Shown here piece by piece: positions 42,942 through 50,184 of a DNA stretch of 64,000 nucleotides. The position numbers were made by a program, and so were the translations under genes. The notes below the pieces were generated by a model. That model was not told the origin of the DNA. It searched no databases and worked only from the letters and a program-made list of their open reading frames with translations. The stretch comes from Phytohabitans sp037414955. GTDB lineage: Bacteria; Actinomycetota; Actinomycetes; Mycobacteriales; Micromonosporaceae. Location of the stretch: assembly GCA_037414955.1 (NCBI GenBank), contig JBBEWH010000193.1, positions 1 through 64,000 of the forward strand, read 5' to 3'. The first letter of the stretch is position 1; each line of letters opens with the position of its first letter.

Positions 42942-44189
42942 GTGACCCGACAGCTATGGCGCGACCGTCACTTCGGCATCTTCTGGGCGGCGCAGACGCT
43001 GTCGGTCGCGGGCGACTCCTTCGCCACCATCGCCATTCCGCTGCTCGTCCTGCGCGCCACCGGCTCGGTCGCGCAGATGGGCCTGCTCACCGGCATCGCC
43101 GGCGTCGCCGCCGTGACGGCCGGCGTCTTCGGCGGCCTCCTCGTCGACCGGCTCGACCGGCGGCGCCTGCTCATCGTGTGCGACCTGATCCGCATGGTGC
43201 TGTACGCCAGCATCCCGGTCGCCTGGTCGTTCGGCGAGCCGATCTGGCTGCTCTACGCCGTGCTGCCGGCCTGCGCCGCGGTCGGCATGATCTTCCAGGT
43301 CGGCTACGTCACCGCCGTGCGCAACCTGGTCGACACCGAGCGGATCACCGAGGCCAACGGCCTGCTGTACGCGACAGCCGCCACCGCCGCGGTCGCCGGA
43401 CCGCTGCTGGCCGGGGTGGTGTCCGGCTGGCTGGGCGCGACGGCGGCGATCGCCGTCAACGCGGCCAGCTTCGCGGTGTCCGCGGCCGGCGTGGCGCTGA
43501 TCCGGCTCCGCCCGCACGACCGGCCGGCGCCGGCCGGCGACCGGCCGCTGGCGGAGTTCTTCGCGGGCGCGCGGTTCCTGTGGCAGAACCGGGTGCTGCG
43601 GTCGCTGACGATCCTGCTGTCGATCTTCATCTTCCTGACGCTCGGCCTGACCGACGTGCTGATCTACTACGTCAAGCACGTGCTCGGCCGGTCCGACGCC
43701 ACCGTCGGCGCGGTGCTGGGCCTCGCCGCGATCGGCACGGTCACCGGCGCGCTGGTCGTGGCGCGGCTGCGCCGCCGGGTGGGGTTCGGGCGCGCCTGGA
43801 TCGGCGCCCACGCGGTGTGCGGGCTGGCGATCGCGGGCATCGGGCTGTCCCGGGAGGTCGCGGTCATCGGGGTGCTCACCGGCGCGTACCTGTGCTGCGT
43901 CAGCATCGCCGGCACCTGCTCGATGTCGCTGCGCCAGCAGATCACGCCCAACCACCTGCTGGGCCGCGTCACGTCCGCCTTCTGGGCCATCCACTTCTCG
44001 CTCGGCCCGATCGGCGCGGCGGCGCTGACCTGGGCGGCGGGCCGGTTCGGGGTGACGGCGGTGTTTCTGGCGGCCGGAGCGGGCTGCACGCTGGTCGCGC
44101 TGGTCGCGCTCGCCACGCCGATCCGCCAACGCCACCCCGAACGCACCGTCCATGGTCAAGGCGTCTCTCCGGTCGTGCGAACCACCTGA
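42942..44189 (+). CDS. MFS transporter (macrolide-efflux-like)
   Basis: 415 aa from GTG 42942 ('VTRQLWRDRHFGIFWAAQTL'), 12 hydrophobic segments. The loop 2-3 MFS motif appears as 'GVFGGLLVDRLDRRRLLIVC', and 'LRQQITPNHLLGRVTSAFWA' is typical of the MefA-like exporter subgroup. Same frame as the preceding gene without a stop between. The last residues ('HGQGVSPVVRTT') and TGA are from the degenerate repeat A19. Substrate unknown. Confidence 0.83.
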   Translation: MTRQLWRDRHFGIFWAAQTLSVAGDSFATIAIPLLVLRATGSVAQMGLLTGIAGVAAVTAGVFGGLLVDRLDRRRLLIVCDLIRMVLYASIPVAWSFGEPIWLLYAVLPACAAVGMIFQVGYVTAVRNLVDTERITEANGLLYATAATAAVAGPLLAGVVSGWLGATAAIAVNAASFAVSAAGVALIRLRPHDRPAPAGDRPLAEFFAGARFLWQNRVLRSLTILLSIFIFLTLGLTDVLIYYVKHVLGRSDATVGAVLGLAAIGTVTGALVVARLRRRVGFGRAWIGAHAVCGLAIAGIGLSREVAVIGVLTGAYLCCVSIAGTCSMSLRQQITPNHLLGRVTSAFWAIHFSLGPIGAAALTWAAGRFGVTAVFLAAGAGCTLVALVALATPIRQRHPERTVHGQGVSPVVRTT

Positions 44190-44199
44190 GGATGGCATG
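44151..44199. repeat. Degenerate family A copy A19
   Basis: CATGGTCAAGGCGTCTCTCC left; right side CCTGAGGATGGCATGG. The tip has changed from TGATCA to TGGTCA, removing the usual stop, and the MFS frame continues through the arm to a TGA at 44187. It is followed after 8 nt by the DUF72 gene. Confidence 0.65.
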
Positions 44200-44207
44200 G
44201 TGGAGGG

Positions 44208-45077
44208 GTGGGCGGGATCAAGGTGGGCACCGCGTCCTGGACGGACCGCACGCTGCTCGAATCCGGCTGGTACCCGCCGGACGCCGACACCGCCGAGAAG
44301 CGGCTCGGCTTCTACGCCGAACGCTTCCCGCTGGTCGAGGTCGACGCCACCTACTACTCGCCACCGGCCGAGCAGACCGCCGCCCTGTGGGCACAGCGCA
44401 CCCCGCCCGGCTTCACGTTCAACATCAAGGCGTTCAGCCTGCTCACCAAGCACCCGACCAAGGTGTCCGCGATCTACAAGGACCTGCGGCCGGAGACCGA
44501 CAAGAAGAACGTGTACCCCGACGACCTGCCGCCGCGGGCGTACGAGGAGGTGTGGGACCGCTTCCTGTCCGCGCTGGACCCGCTGGTCAAGGCCGGCAAG
44601 CTCGGCGCGGTGCTCTTCCAGTTCCCGCCGTGGTTCACCATCCGCCGCGACAACAAGCAGTACCTGCTGGAGGTGCGGCGGCGTTGCGAGCCGCTGCCGG
44701 CGGTGTTCGAATTCCGGAACGCGTCGTGGTTCGAGGGCGCCAACCGCGACGAGACGCTGGAGTTCCTGCGGCAGCACCGCTTGCCGTACGTGAGCGTCGA
44801 CATGCCGCAGGGGCACAAGTCGTCGATCCCGCCCGTGCTGGAGGCCACCGCCGACCTGGCCGTGGTGCGGTTCCACGGCCACAGTGACAAGTGGACCAGC
44901 AAGAACATCTACGAGAAGTTCGGCTATCTGTACTCGAAGCGGGAGCTGAAGGACTGGGCGCCCCAACTGCGCGAGCTGGCCGGCGAGGCGGGCGAGACGC
45001 ACGTGTTGATGAACAACTGCTACTCCGACTACGCCCAGCGCAACGCCGCCCAACTCCTCGACCTCCTCGACGCCTGA
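44208..45077 (+). CDS. DUF72 (YecE-like) family protein
   Basis: 289 aa TIM-barrel-like DUF72 protein. Typical opening 'IKVGTASWTDRTLLESGWYP', then 'LVEVDATYYSPPAEQTAALW', 'GFTFNIKAFSLLTKHPTK', 'GAVLFQFPPWF' and the C-terminal 'HVLMNNCYSDYAQRNAAQLL'. GTG start at 44208 with GGAGGGGTGG nearby. Biochemical function of the family is unknown. A second, distant DUF72 gene is at 51640. Confidence 0.9.
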   Translation: MGGIKVGTASWTDRTLLESGWYPPDADTAEKRLGFYAERFPLVEVDATYYSPPAEQTAALWAQRTPPGFTFNIKAFSLLTKHPTKVSAIYKDLRPETDKKNVYPDDLPPRAYEEVWDRFLSALDPLVKAGKLGAVLFQFPPWFTIRRDNKQYLLEVRRRCEPLPAVFEFRNASWFEGANRDETLEFLRQHRLPYVSVDMPQGHKSSIPPVLEATADLAVVRFHGHSDKWTSKNIYEKFGYLYSKRELKDWAPQLRELAGEAGETHVLMNNCYSDYAQRNAAQLLDLLDA

Positions 45078-45105
45078 CCAGGCCGCCGTCGAAGGACAAC
45101 CCCGC

Positions 45106-45164
45106 CGATCAAGGGCTTGGGCACGTGGTTTGATCTCTGATCCGCGTGCCCAAGCCCTTGATCG
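45106..45164. repeat. Family B palindrome B3
   Basis: Tips CGATCAAGGGCTTGGGCAC and GTGCCCAAGCCCTTGATCG are perfectly complementary, around a 21-nt centre GTGGTTTGATCTCTGATCC. The centre is the reverse complement of that in B4, so B3 and B4 are inverted relative to each other, 455 bp apart. Confidence 0.93.
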
Positions 45165-45215
45165 ACCTACATTCCCTTGATCGACGGCGCCGGGCGATGA
45201 CCCTCGCCACGCTTG

Positions 45216-45281
45216 CTTGATCATTGTCCCAAAACCTCAACGACACGCGGGATTTGTTGAGGTTTTGGGACAATGATCAAG
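45216..45281. repeat. Family C palindrome C1
   Basis: Arms CTTGATCATTGTCCCAAAAC plus CTCAAC with their complement GTTGAGGTTTTGGGACAATG ATCAAG, around a short loop. Copy C2 at 55730 has the same arms but a different loop and G for A at one matched position on both sides. Not next to a gene end. Confidence 0.92.
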
Positions 45282-45619
45282 CCGGCCGCGTGGCCTACGG
45301 TCGCGCCGCACGGCGGGGCAGCGCACGCCGCGTCCGCGGTGTGGCCCGGCGCCTCGGTATGGCCTGGCGCTCGCAATGGTGCACGAAGCGCGGCAGGGCA
45401 CGCCCATCGCAGGAGGCCGAAGCCCCGCATAGCGGGGCCCGACGCCCGCAGCGGGGCGCGGCGCGTAGCGTGTGGCGGCGCGCATCGGGCGGCGGCGGGT
45501 TTGGGCGCGGCGCGCAGCGTGTGGCGGCGAGCATCGGGCGCCGGCGGGTTTGGGCGCGGCGGGCAGCGGGCAGCGGGCCCAGCGGGACGCGGCGCGGCCG
45601 CGATCAAGGAGACCCGCGT
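45282..45619. other. Gene-free GC-rich island between repeats
   Basis: Long open frames exist in every direction but have no consistent codon pattern or family resemblance and are dominated by simple GCG/CGC runs. Contains a 49-bp direct repeat (45467-45515 and 45516-45564) and short hairpins (GCCCCGCATAGCGGGGC). Best read as non-coding repeat debris. Confidence 0.65.
45467..45564. repeat. 49-bp direct repeat, two copies
   Basis: Two adjacent copies starting AGCGTGTGGCGGCG with GCATCGGGC and CGGCGGGTTTGGGCGCGGCG following, about 92% identical. Lies in the island between B3/C1 and B4. Confidence 0.8.
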
Positions 45620-45678
45620 CGATCAAGGGCTTGGGCACAGGGATCCGAGATCAAACCACGTGCCCAAGCCCTTGATCG
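45620..45678. repeat. Family B palindrome B4
   Basis: Perfect tips CGATCAAGGGCTTGGGCAC / GTGCCCAAGCCCTTGATCG. Centre AGGGATCCGAGATCAAACCAC is in the opposite orientation to B3. Its right tip merges into the 19-bp tandem repeat. Confidence 0.92.
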
Positions 45679-45766
45679 GCGGATGGGGCCTTGATCGGCG
45701 GGTGGGGCCTTGATCGGCGGGTGGGGCCTTGATCGGCGGGTGGGGCCTTGATCGGCGGCGCGGGTG
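45671..45766. repeat. 19-bp tandem repeat, five copies
   Basis: TTGATCGGCGGGTGGGGCC repeated with 19-bp period from 45672 (starts at 45672, 45691, 45710, 45729, 45748). The unit starts with the B-family tip TTGATCGGCGG, so it probably grew from that tip by slippage. Confidence 0.9.
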
Positions 45767-45929
45767 CTGGAAGGTTGGTGCGGTGCTCATCACAGTGGGC
45801 GGTGAGGTGTCGCGAGTCCGGGGTTCGCAGGGGGGCGCGGTGCTCGCTCGCTGCTGGCGTGGTCGCGTTTTGGCAGGTCAGCGTGGGGGCTGGCGGCCGG
45901 GACGGGCATCATAGCGACCCCGGCCCGTG

Positions 45930-46001
45930 CATGCACGCGCATTAGATGCGCGAGAAACTTGTGCGTAGACACTTCATGCACGTGCATCTAGTCTTCGTCT
46001 C
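45930..46001 (+). promoter_or_regulatory. Promoter and paired operators of the MFS gene
   Basis: TAGACA (45966-45971), 17 bp, TAGTCT (45989-45994) form a plausible promoter whose start point falls next to the GTG at 46002, giving a leaderless mRNA. CATGCACGTGCAT (45975-45987) fills the spacer, and a near copy CATGCACGCGCAT lies at 45930-45942, 45 bp upstream. Such palindromes suit a MarR- or TetR-type repressor; no such regulator gene is adjacent. Confidence 0.62.
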
Positions 46002-47483
46002 GTGCCTATCACCGAAGCCTCCACCGCTCCGGCGGTCGCGACCGCGACCGCCCCCTCGCCCGCGCCCGTTCCCGCCGCGCCCGCGGTACAACGCTGGACG
46101 CCTCGGCTCTGGGGCGTGCTCGCGGTCCTGTGCATCGTGCTGTTCCTCGACGGCCTCGACGTGTCCATGGTCGGCGTGGCGCTGCCGTCCATCGGCGCGG
46201 ACCTGGGTATGTCGACCACCTCGCTGCAGTGGATCGTCAACGGTTACGTCCTCGGCTACGGCGGCCTGCTGCTGCTCGGCGGCCGCACCGCGGACCTGCT
46301 GGGCCGGCGCCGGATCTTCCTGATCGCGCTCGCCGTCTTCGCCGTGGCGTCGCTCGTCGGCGGCCTGGTCGACGACGGGACCCTGCTCATCGTCACGCGC
46401 TTCGTCAAGGGCCTCGCGGCGGCCTTCACGGCGCCGACCGCGATGTCCATCCTGACCACGAACTTCCAGGAGGGTCCGGCCCGGAACCGGGCGCTGTCGA
46501 TCTTCACCGTCTTCGGTGCCAGCGGCTACTCCTCCGGCCTCATCTTCGGCGGGCTGCTGACCAGCCTCGGCTGGCGGTGGACGTTCCTCATCCCGGTGCC
46601 GCTGGCGATCGGGGCCCTGGTGGCCGGGGCCATGCTGATCCCGCGCGACCGGCCGGCCGCCGAGGGCGGCCACGACCTGGTCGGCGCGACCACCCTGACC
46701 GCCGGCATGTTGCTCGCGGTGTACACCGTGGTCTCCGCGCCGGACCGTGGCTGGCTCGACCCGGTCACCCTGGGATCGGCCGTGGTCGCGGCGCTGTTGC
46801 TGATCGCCTTCGTCGTGACCGAGAACCGGATCGCGCACCCGCTGATCCGGCTCGGCATCCTCCGGATCGGCTCGATCGTGCGGGCCAACCTGAGCATCGT
46901 CGCGCTCTTCGGCTCGTACCTGAGCTTCCAGTTCATGATGACGCTGTACCTGCAGGACGCGCGGGGTTGGGCGCCGCTGCGGGTGGCGCTCGCCCTGCTG
47001 CCCGCCGGGCTCCTGGTCGCGTTCACCTCACCGGTCGTCGGCGGGCTCATCAGCCGGTACGGCTCCCAGCGGCTGATCAACAGCGCGATGGTCTCGCTCA
47101 CCCTCGGCTATGGATGGTTCCTGCTGACGGCCGGCAACACGCCGCACTACCTGCTGGCCGTGCTGCCCACCATGCTGCTGCTCGGCGGCGGGTTCGCGTT
47201 CGGCTTCAGCTCCATCATGGCGCAGGCGACCGAGGGCATCGACGACTCCGAGCAGGGGCTCGCCGCCGGCCTGGTGCAGACTTCCGGCCAGGTCGGGGCG
47301 GCCCTGGTCCTCGCCGTGGTCACCGCGCTGATCGCGGCCGACCGGCCGGCCGGCGCGGCCGCCGACTTCAGCCAGTACCACTCGGGGATCAACCTGGTCG
47401 CCGGCGTCGCGCTGGTGGGCCTGCTGCTCAACCTCGTACCGCTCCTCAAGCGCAACCGCGACCGCGCCGCGGCCGCCGCGTAG
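46002..47483 (+). CDS. MFS transporter, DHA2 (EmrB/QacA-like) family
   Basis: 493 aa, about 14 hydrophobic segments after an Ala/Pro-rich cytoplasmic N-terminus (1-30). 'LFLDGLDVSMVGVALPSIGA' carries the D-x-x-x-V-x-x-A-L-P motif of DHA2 pumps; 'LLLLGGRTADLLGRRRIFLI' is motif A; 'GLAAGLVQTSGQVGAALVLA' is typical of the C-terminal half. Predicted proton-driven drug exporter. GTG at 46002; likely leaderless with operators upstream. Confidence 0.92.
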   Translation: MPITEASTAPAVATATAPSPAPVPAAPAVQRWTPRLWGVLAVLCIVLFLDGLDVSMVGVALPSIGADLGMSTTSLQWIVNGYVLGYGGLLLLGGRTADLLGRRRIFLIALAVFAVASLVGGLVDDGTLLIVTRFVKGLAAAFTAPTAMSILTTNFQEGPARNRALSIFTVFGASGYSSGLIFGGLLTSLGWRWTFLIPVPLAIGALVAGAMLIPRDRPAAEGGHDLVGATTLTAGMLLAVYTVVSAPDRGWLDPVTLGSAVVAALLLIAFVVTENRIAHPLIRLGILRIGSIVRANLSIVALFGSYLSFQFMMTLYLQDARGWAPLRVALALLPAGLLVAFTSPVVGGLISRYGSQRLINSAMVSLTLGYGWFLLTAGNTPHYLLAVLPTMLLLGGGFAFGFSSIMAQATEGIDDSEQGLAAGLVQTSGQVGAALVLAVVTALIAADRPAGAAADFSQYHSGINLVAGVALVGLLLNLVPLLKRNRDRAAAAA

Positions 47484-47489
47484 CGCTCT

Positions 47490-47609
47490 CATGATCAGGG
47501 CGTGCCCCCCGGCGTGAGAAAGGACGGAGGGGCGCCCGGGTGATGGGGGGGCACAGCACCGGGGCGCCCCCCCCGTCGTCATACCGACGTGAGGGACGCC
47601 CTGATCATG
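47490..47609. repeat. Family A palindrome A20, long form
   Basis: 120-bp long form. Left tip CATGATCAGGGCGTGCCCCC, right tip GTGAGGGACGCCCTGATCATG. Insert with AAAGGACGGAGGGGCGCCCG and GGGGCGCCCCCCCC. Lies between convergent genes and contains the TGA of the minus-strand oxygenase (47607-47605). Confidence 0.88.
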
Positions 47610-48609
47610 GGGTGCGGAGGGCGGCGGCGGCCTCGTCGTAGAGGAAGGGCAGGCAGCAGTACCGGCGGCCCTGGGTCACCGGCGTCACCTCGTGCTGGAG
47701 CGAGCAGGAGAACACGAGCGCCCCGCCGGCGGGCACGTCGTACCGGCGGGTGCTGAACTCCGGGAAGCGCAGCTGCCCACCCTCGTACTCGCCGGTGTTG
47801 AGGTTGATGCTCACCGCGAAGCGGCGGTGCGCGGTGGCCGGCGTGGTGTTGTCCCGGTGCGCGCGGAAGAACCCGCGCTCGTCGGCGTCGTAACGCGCGA
47901 CCAGATAGCGCTCGATGCGCGTCGCGTCGAACTGGAACGCCTTCCGGATCTCCGGCACCAGGCGGCGCACGATCCGCTCGCGCAGCTCCTGCCGCAGCAC
48001 GTCGTCGGCGATGACCACGTCGCGGCGGCGCTTGAAGGTCGGGTCGTCGACGAGCGCGACCCGGCCGTCCGGCGTGGCGCGCATGAGGCCGCTGGGCTGC
48101 CCGCCGGTGCGCGCGTGGTGCCGGATCAGCTCGTCGCACAGCGCGGGTTCGACCACGTCCGGCACGATCAGCACGGGCGCGTCCAGGCCGGCGGCGTCGA
48201 GCGCCGGCAGGCCGGTCACCAGGTCCACCACGGACTGTGGGGTGAGGTCGGTCGCCGGGTGCCGGCCGAGCACCCGCAGGTTGGGAGACAGGACGTAGGT
48301 CGCCGGGTGGCCGTACGCGCGGGCGATCGCCCCGGAAGGGTCGCGGGCGTACCGCATGCCGGCCGGCACCGCGCGGAGGGCCGCCGCCGGCGGACCGGTC
48401 CCGACGCCCACGAACGTGGCCCGGCGGTCGTCGAACGGGGTCGGGTCGGTGCGGGCGACCGCCTCGAACAGCCCGCCGGACGGGCCCGCGGCGGAGCCGA
48501 GGAAGCTCAGCACGACGTATCGCCCGGCCACCGAGTCCAGCCGGAACGGCGTGCCGTCGGGCGCGGGCGCCACGAACAGCGGCGCCGGGTCACCGCGCTG
48601 CGGGGACAT
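47605..48609 (-). CDS. Redoxin-like plus 2OG-Fe(II) oxygenase fusion protein
   Basis: 334 aa, two domains. Residues 1-~130 follow the AhpC/TSA redoxin fold ('RGDPAPLFVAPAPDGTPFRL', 'VVLSFLGSAAGPSGG', 'YARDPSGAIARAYGHPATYV'), but the peroxidatic Cys position is Ser/Ala, so it is not an active peroxidase. Residues ~190-330 form a prolyl-hydroxylase-type 2OG oxygenase: 'ERYLVARYDADERGFFRAHR' with H-x-D ('HRDNTTP'), 'INLNTGEYEGGQLRFPEF', and the distal His and Arg in 'SLQHEVTPVTQGRRYCCLPF'. Stop inside repeat A20. Confidence 0.85.
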   Translation of the reverse strand: MSPQRGDPAPLFVAPAPDGTPFRLDSVAGRYVVLSFLGSAAGPSGGLFEAVARTDPTPFDDRRATFVGVGTGPPAAALRAVPAGMRYARDPSGAIARAYGHPATYVLSPNLRVLGRHPATDLTPQSVVDLVTGLPALDAAGLDAPVLIVPDVVEPALCDELIRHHARTGGQPSGLMRATPDGRVALVDDPTFKRRRDVVIADDVLRQELRERIVRRLVPEIRKAFQFDATRIERYLVARYDADERGFFRAHRDNTTPATAHRRFAVSINLNTGEYEGGQLRFPEFSTRRYDVPAGGALVFSCSLQHEVTPVTQGRRYCCLPFLYDEAAAALRTP

Positions 48610-48611
48610 GG

Positions 48612-48878
48612 CTACAGCCGATCGTCGTCGGCGCCGGACGGCGGCGGCACCAGGGTGTCGTTGCCGTCCGGCTCCGCGCCGAACAGGACGCCCGCCGCGC
48701 CGCCCGCCGGGCCGTCGCCGACAGCGCCGTCGCCGACCGTGCGGTCGCCGGCCACGGTGTCGCTCGCGACGATCAGGGTCGGTGCCGCCGCGGGCGGCGC
48801 TAACAGGTCGTCGCCGGCGGCGCCGGCGGTCGCGCCAACGACCAGCGGCAGCACCAGCATCCAGTCTTTGCGCATCAT
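48612..48878 (-). CDS. Small exported hypothetical protein
   Basis: 88 aa. An N-terminal hydrophobic stretch ('WMLVLPLVVGATAGAAG') may be a signal peptide or anchor. The rest is Gly/Asp/Ala-rich with 'DTVAGDRTVGDGAVGDG' repeats, likely disordered. The gene ends 2 bp before the oxygenase start, consistent with one operon. Not recognised; coding status is moderately certain. Confidence 0.5.
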   Translation of the reverse strand: MMRKDWMLVLPLVVGATAGAAGDDLLAPPAAAPTLIVASDTVAGDRTVGDGAVGDGPAGGAAGVLFGAEPDGNDTLVPPPSGADDDRL

Positions 48879-48943
48879 GCCGTGACGGTATCGGCGCCCC
48901 CCTTTCAGAACCCTTTCACGGCCGTACCGGAATACTCACGTCC

Positions 48944-50149
48944 ATGGGTGATCTGCTGTTGCGGGGTGGCCGGCCGTGGGGGAGCGACGGGCCGGCGGAC
49001 ATCCTGATCCGGGACGGCGTGCTGACCAGGGTCGAGCCGCGCGTCGACCCGCTGGACGCGCCCGGCGCGGAGATGCTGGACGCGCCCGGCGCCGAGGTGC
49101 TGGACGTGTCCGGCCAGCTGGTGCTGCCCGGCCTCGTCGAGGCGCACTGCCACCTGGACAAGACGCTGTACGGCGGGCCGTGGGTGCCGCACACCGCCGG
49201 CGACGCCCTCGCCGACCGGATCGCGAACGAGCGCGGGCGGCGCGGCGAGCTCGGCGTGCCGGACGTGGACCGGATCGTCGCCCTGCTGGAGCGGATGATC
49301 GCCGCCGGCACCACGCACGTGCGCACCCACACCGACATCGACCCCGCCCTCGGACTGTCCGGTGTGGCGGCCGTCCACGCCGCGGCGGAGCGGCTCGCCG
49401 GCCGGATCGACGTGCGGCAGGTGGCGTTCCCGCAGTACGGCGTGCTGACCAACCCGGGCACCGCCGAGCTGCTGGCCGAGGCGCTCGAGTCCGGGGTGGA
49501 CGCCGTCGGCGGGCTGGACCCGGCCGGCATCGACCGGGACCCGGTGGGCCACCTCGACGTGGTGTTCGGGCTCGCCGAGCGGCACGACGCGGCGGTCGAC
49601 ATCCACCTGCACGACGGCGGCTCGCTCGGCACCTGGCAGCTGGAGCTGATCGCCGCGCGCACCGCCGCGCTCGGGCTCGGCGGGCGGGTGGCGGTCAGCC
49701 ACGCGTACGGGCTCGGCCAGGCCGACCGGTCCACTCAGGAGCGGATCGCCGACCTGCTGGCCGCCGCCGGGGTCGCGGTGGTCACGGCGGCCGTGTACGA
49801 CTTCCCGGTGGCGCCGGTGAAGGTGTTGCGGGCGGCCGGCGTGACCGTCGCGTGTGGACACGACGGGATCCGCGACCTGTGGGGCCCGTACGGCAGCGGC
49901 GACATGCTGGAGCGGGCCATGCACCTGGCGTACCGCAGCACGTTCCGGCGGGACGCCGACATCGAGCTGGCGCTCGAGGCCGCCACCTACGGCGGGGCGG
50001 CGCTGCTGGGGCTGCCCGGGTACGGGCTGGTGCCGGGTGCGCCGGCCGACCTGGTGGTCGTGGCCGCGGGTACCCCGGCGGAGGCGGTCGTGACCCGCCC
50101 ACCGCGCACCCTCGTCCTCAAGGCCGGCCGGGTCGTCACCGCCTCCTGA
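48944..50149 (+). CDS. Cytosine-deaminase-like amidohydrolase
   Basis: 401 aa. Metal-dependent hydrolase fold: N-terminal composite domain, 'LVLPGLVEAHCHLDKTLYGG' (H-x-H metal ligands and Lys), 'VDIHLHDGGSLGTWQLELIA', 'VAVSHAYGLGQ', 'VACGHDGIRDLWGPYGSGDM' (metal Asp). Resembles cytosine deaminase/isoguanine deaminase-type enzymes acting on cyclic amides. A 24-bp in-frame duplication (LDAPGAEM/LDAPGAEV) lies at 49052-49099. ATG at 48944; upstream frame extension lacks coding character. Confidence 0.86.
   Translation: MGDLLLRGGRPWGSDGPADILIRDGVLTRVEPRVDPLDAPGAEMLDAPGAEVLDVSGQLVLPGLVEAHCHLDKTLYGGPWVPHTAGDALADRIANERGRRGELGVPDVDRIVALLERMIAAGTTHVRTHTDIDPALGLSGVAAVHAAAERLAGRIDVRQVAFPQYGVLTNPGTAELLAEALESGVDAVGGLDPAGIDRDPVGHLDVVFGLAERHDAAVDIHLHDGGSLGTWQLELIAARTAALGLGGRVAVSHAYGLGQADRSTQERIADLLAAAGVAVVTAAVYDFPVAPVKVLRAAGVTVACGHDGIRDLWGPYGSGDMLERAMHLAYRSTFRRDADIELALEAATYGGAALLGLPGYGLVPGAPADLVVVAAGTPAEAVVTRPPRTLVLKAGRVVTAS
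49052..49099. repeat. 24-bp in-frame duplication in the amidohydrolase gene
   Basis: CTGGACGCGCCCGGCGC followed by GGAGATG or CGAGGTG, two adjacent copies, adding eight residues to a surface loop before 'LDVSGQLVLPGL'. Confidence 0.85.
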
Positions 50150-50178
50150 GGAGGGCGCCGGAGCGCCCTCCTCAGGAG
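50144..50178 (+). terminator. Hairpin overlapping the amidohydrolase stop
   Basis: TCCTGAGGAGGGCGCC and GGAGCGCCCTCCTCAGGA pair with a 1-2-nt offset loop. The stop codon TGA (50147-50149) is within the left arm. It lies 7 nt from the convergent haloperoxidase stop. Not a family A copy, but the same arrangement of a stop codon in the stem. Confidence 0.75.
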
Positions 50179-50184
50179 CGGCCA

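Noticed and set aside
45671..45766. Tandem 19-bp repeat as a replication origin iteron
   Set aside because: No Rep/DnaA gene or DnaA boxes are nearby, and the unit is clearly derived from the B4 tip.
45224..45945. Overlapping open frames in the 45.2-45.9 kb island
   Set aside because: Several frames are open at once, rich in Arg/Ala/Gly/Pro, with no ribosome site or family motif, as expected for GC-rich repeat debris.
48356..48943. Upstream in-frame extension of the amidohydrolase
   Set aside because: The extension is antisense to the redoxin-oxygenase gene, is Arg/Pro-rich, and the family N-terminus begins at 48944.
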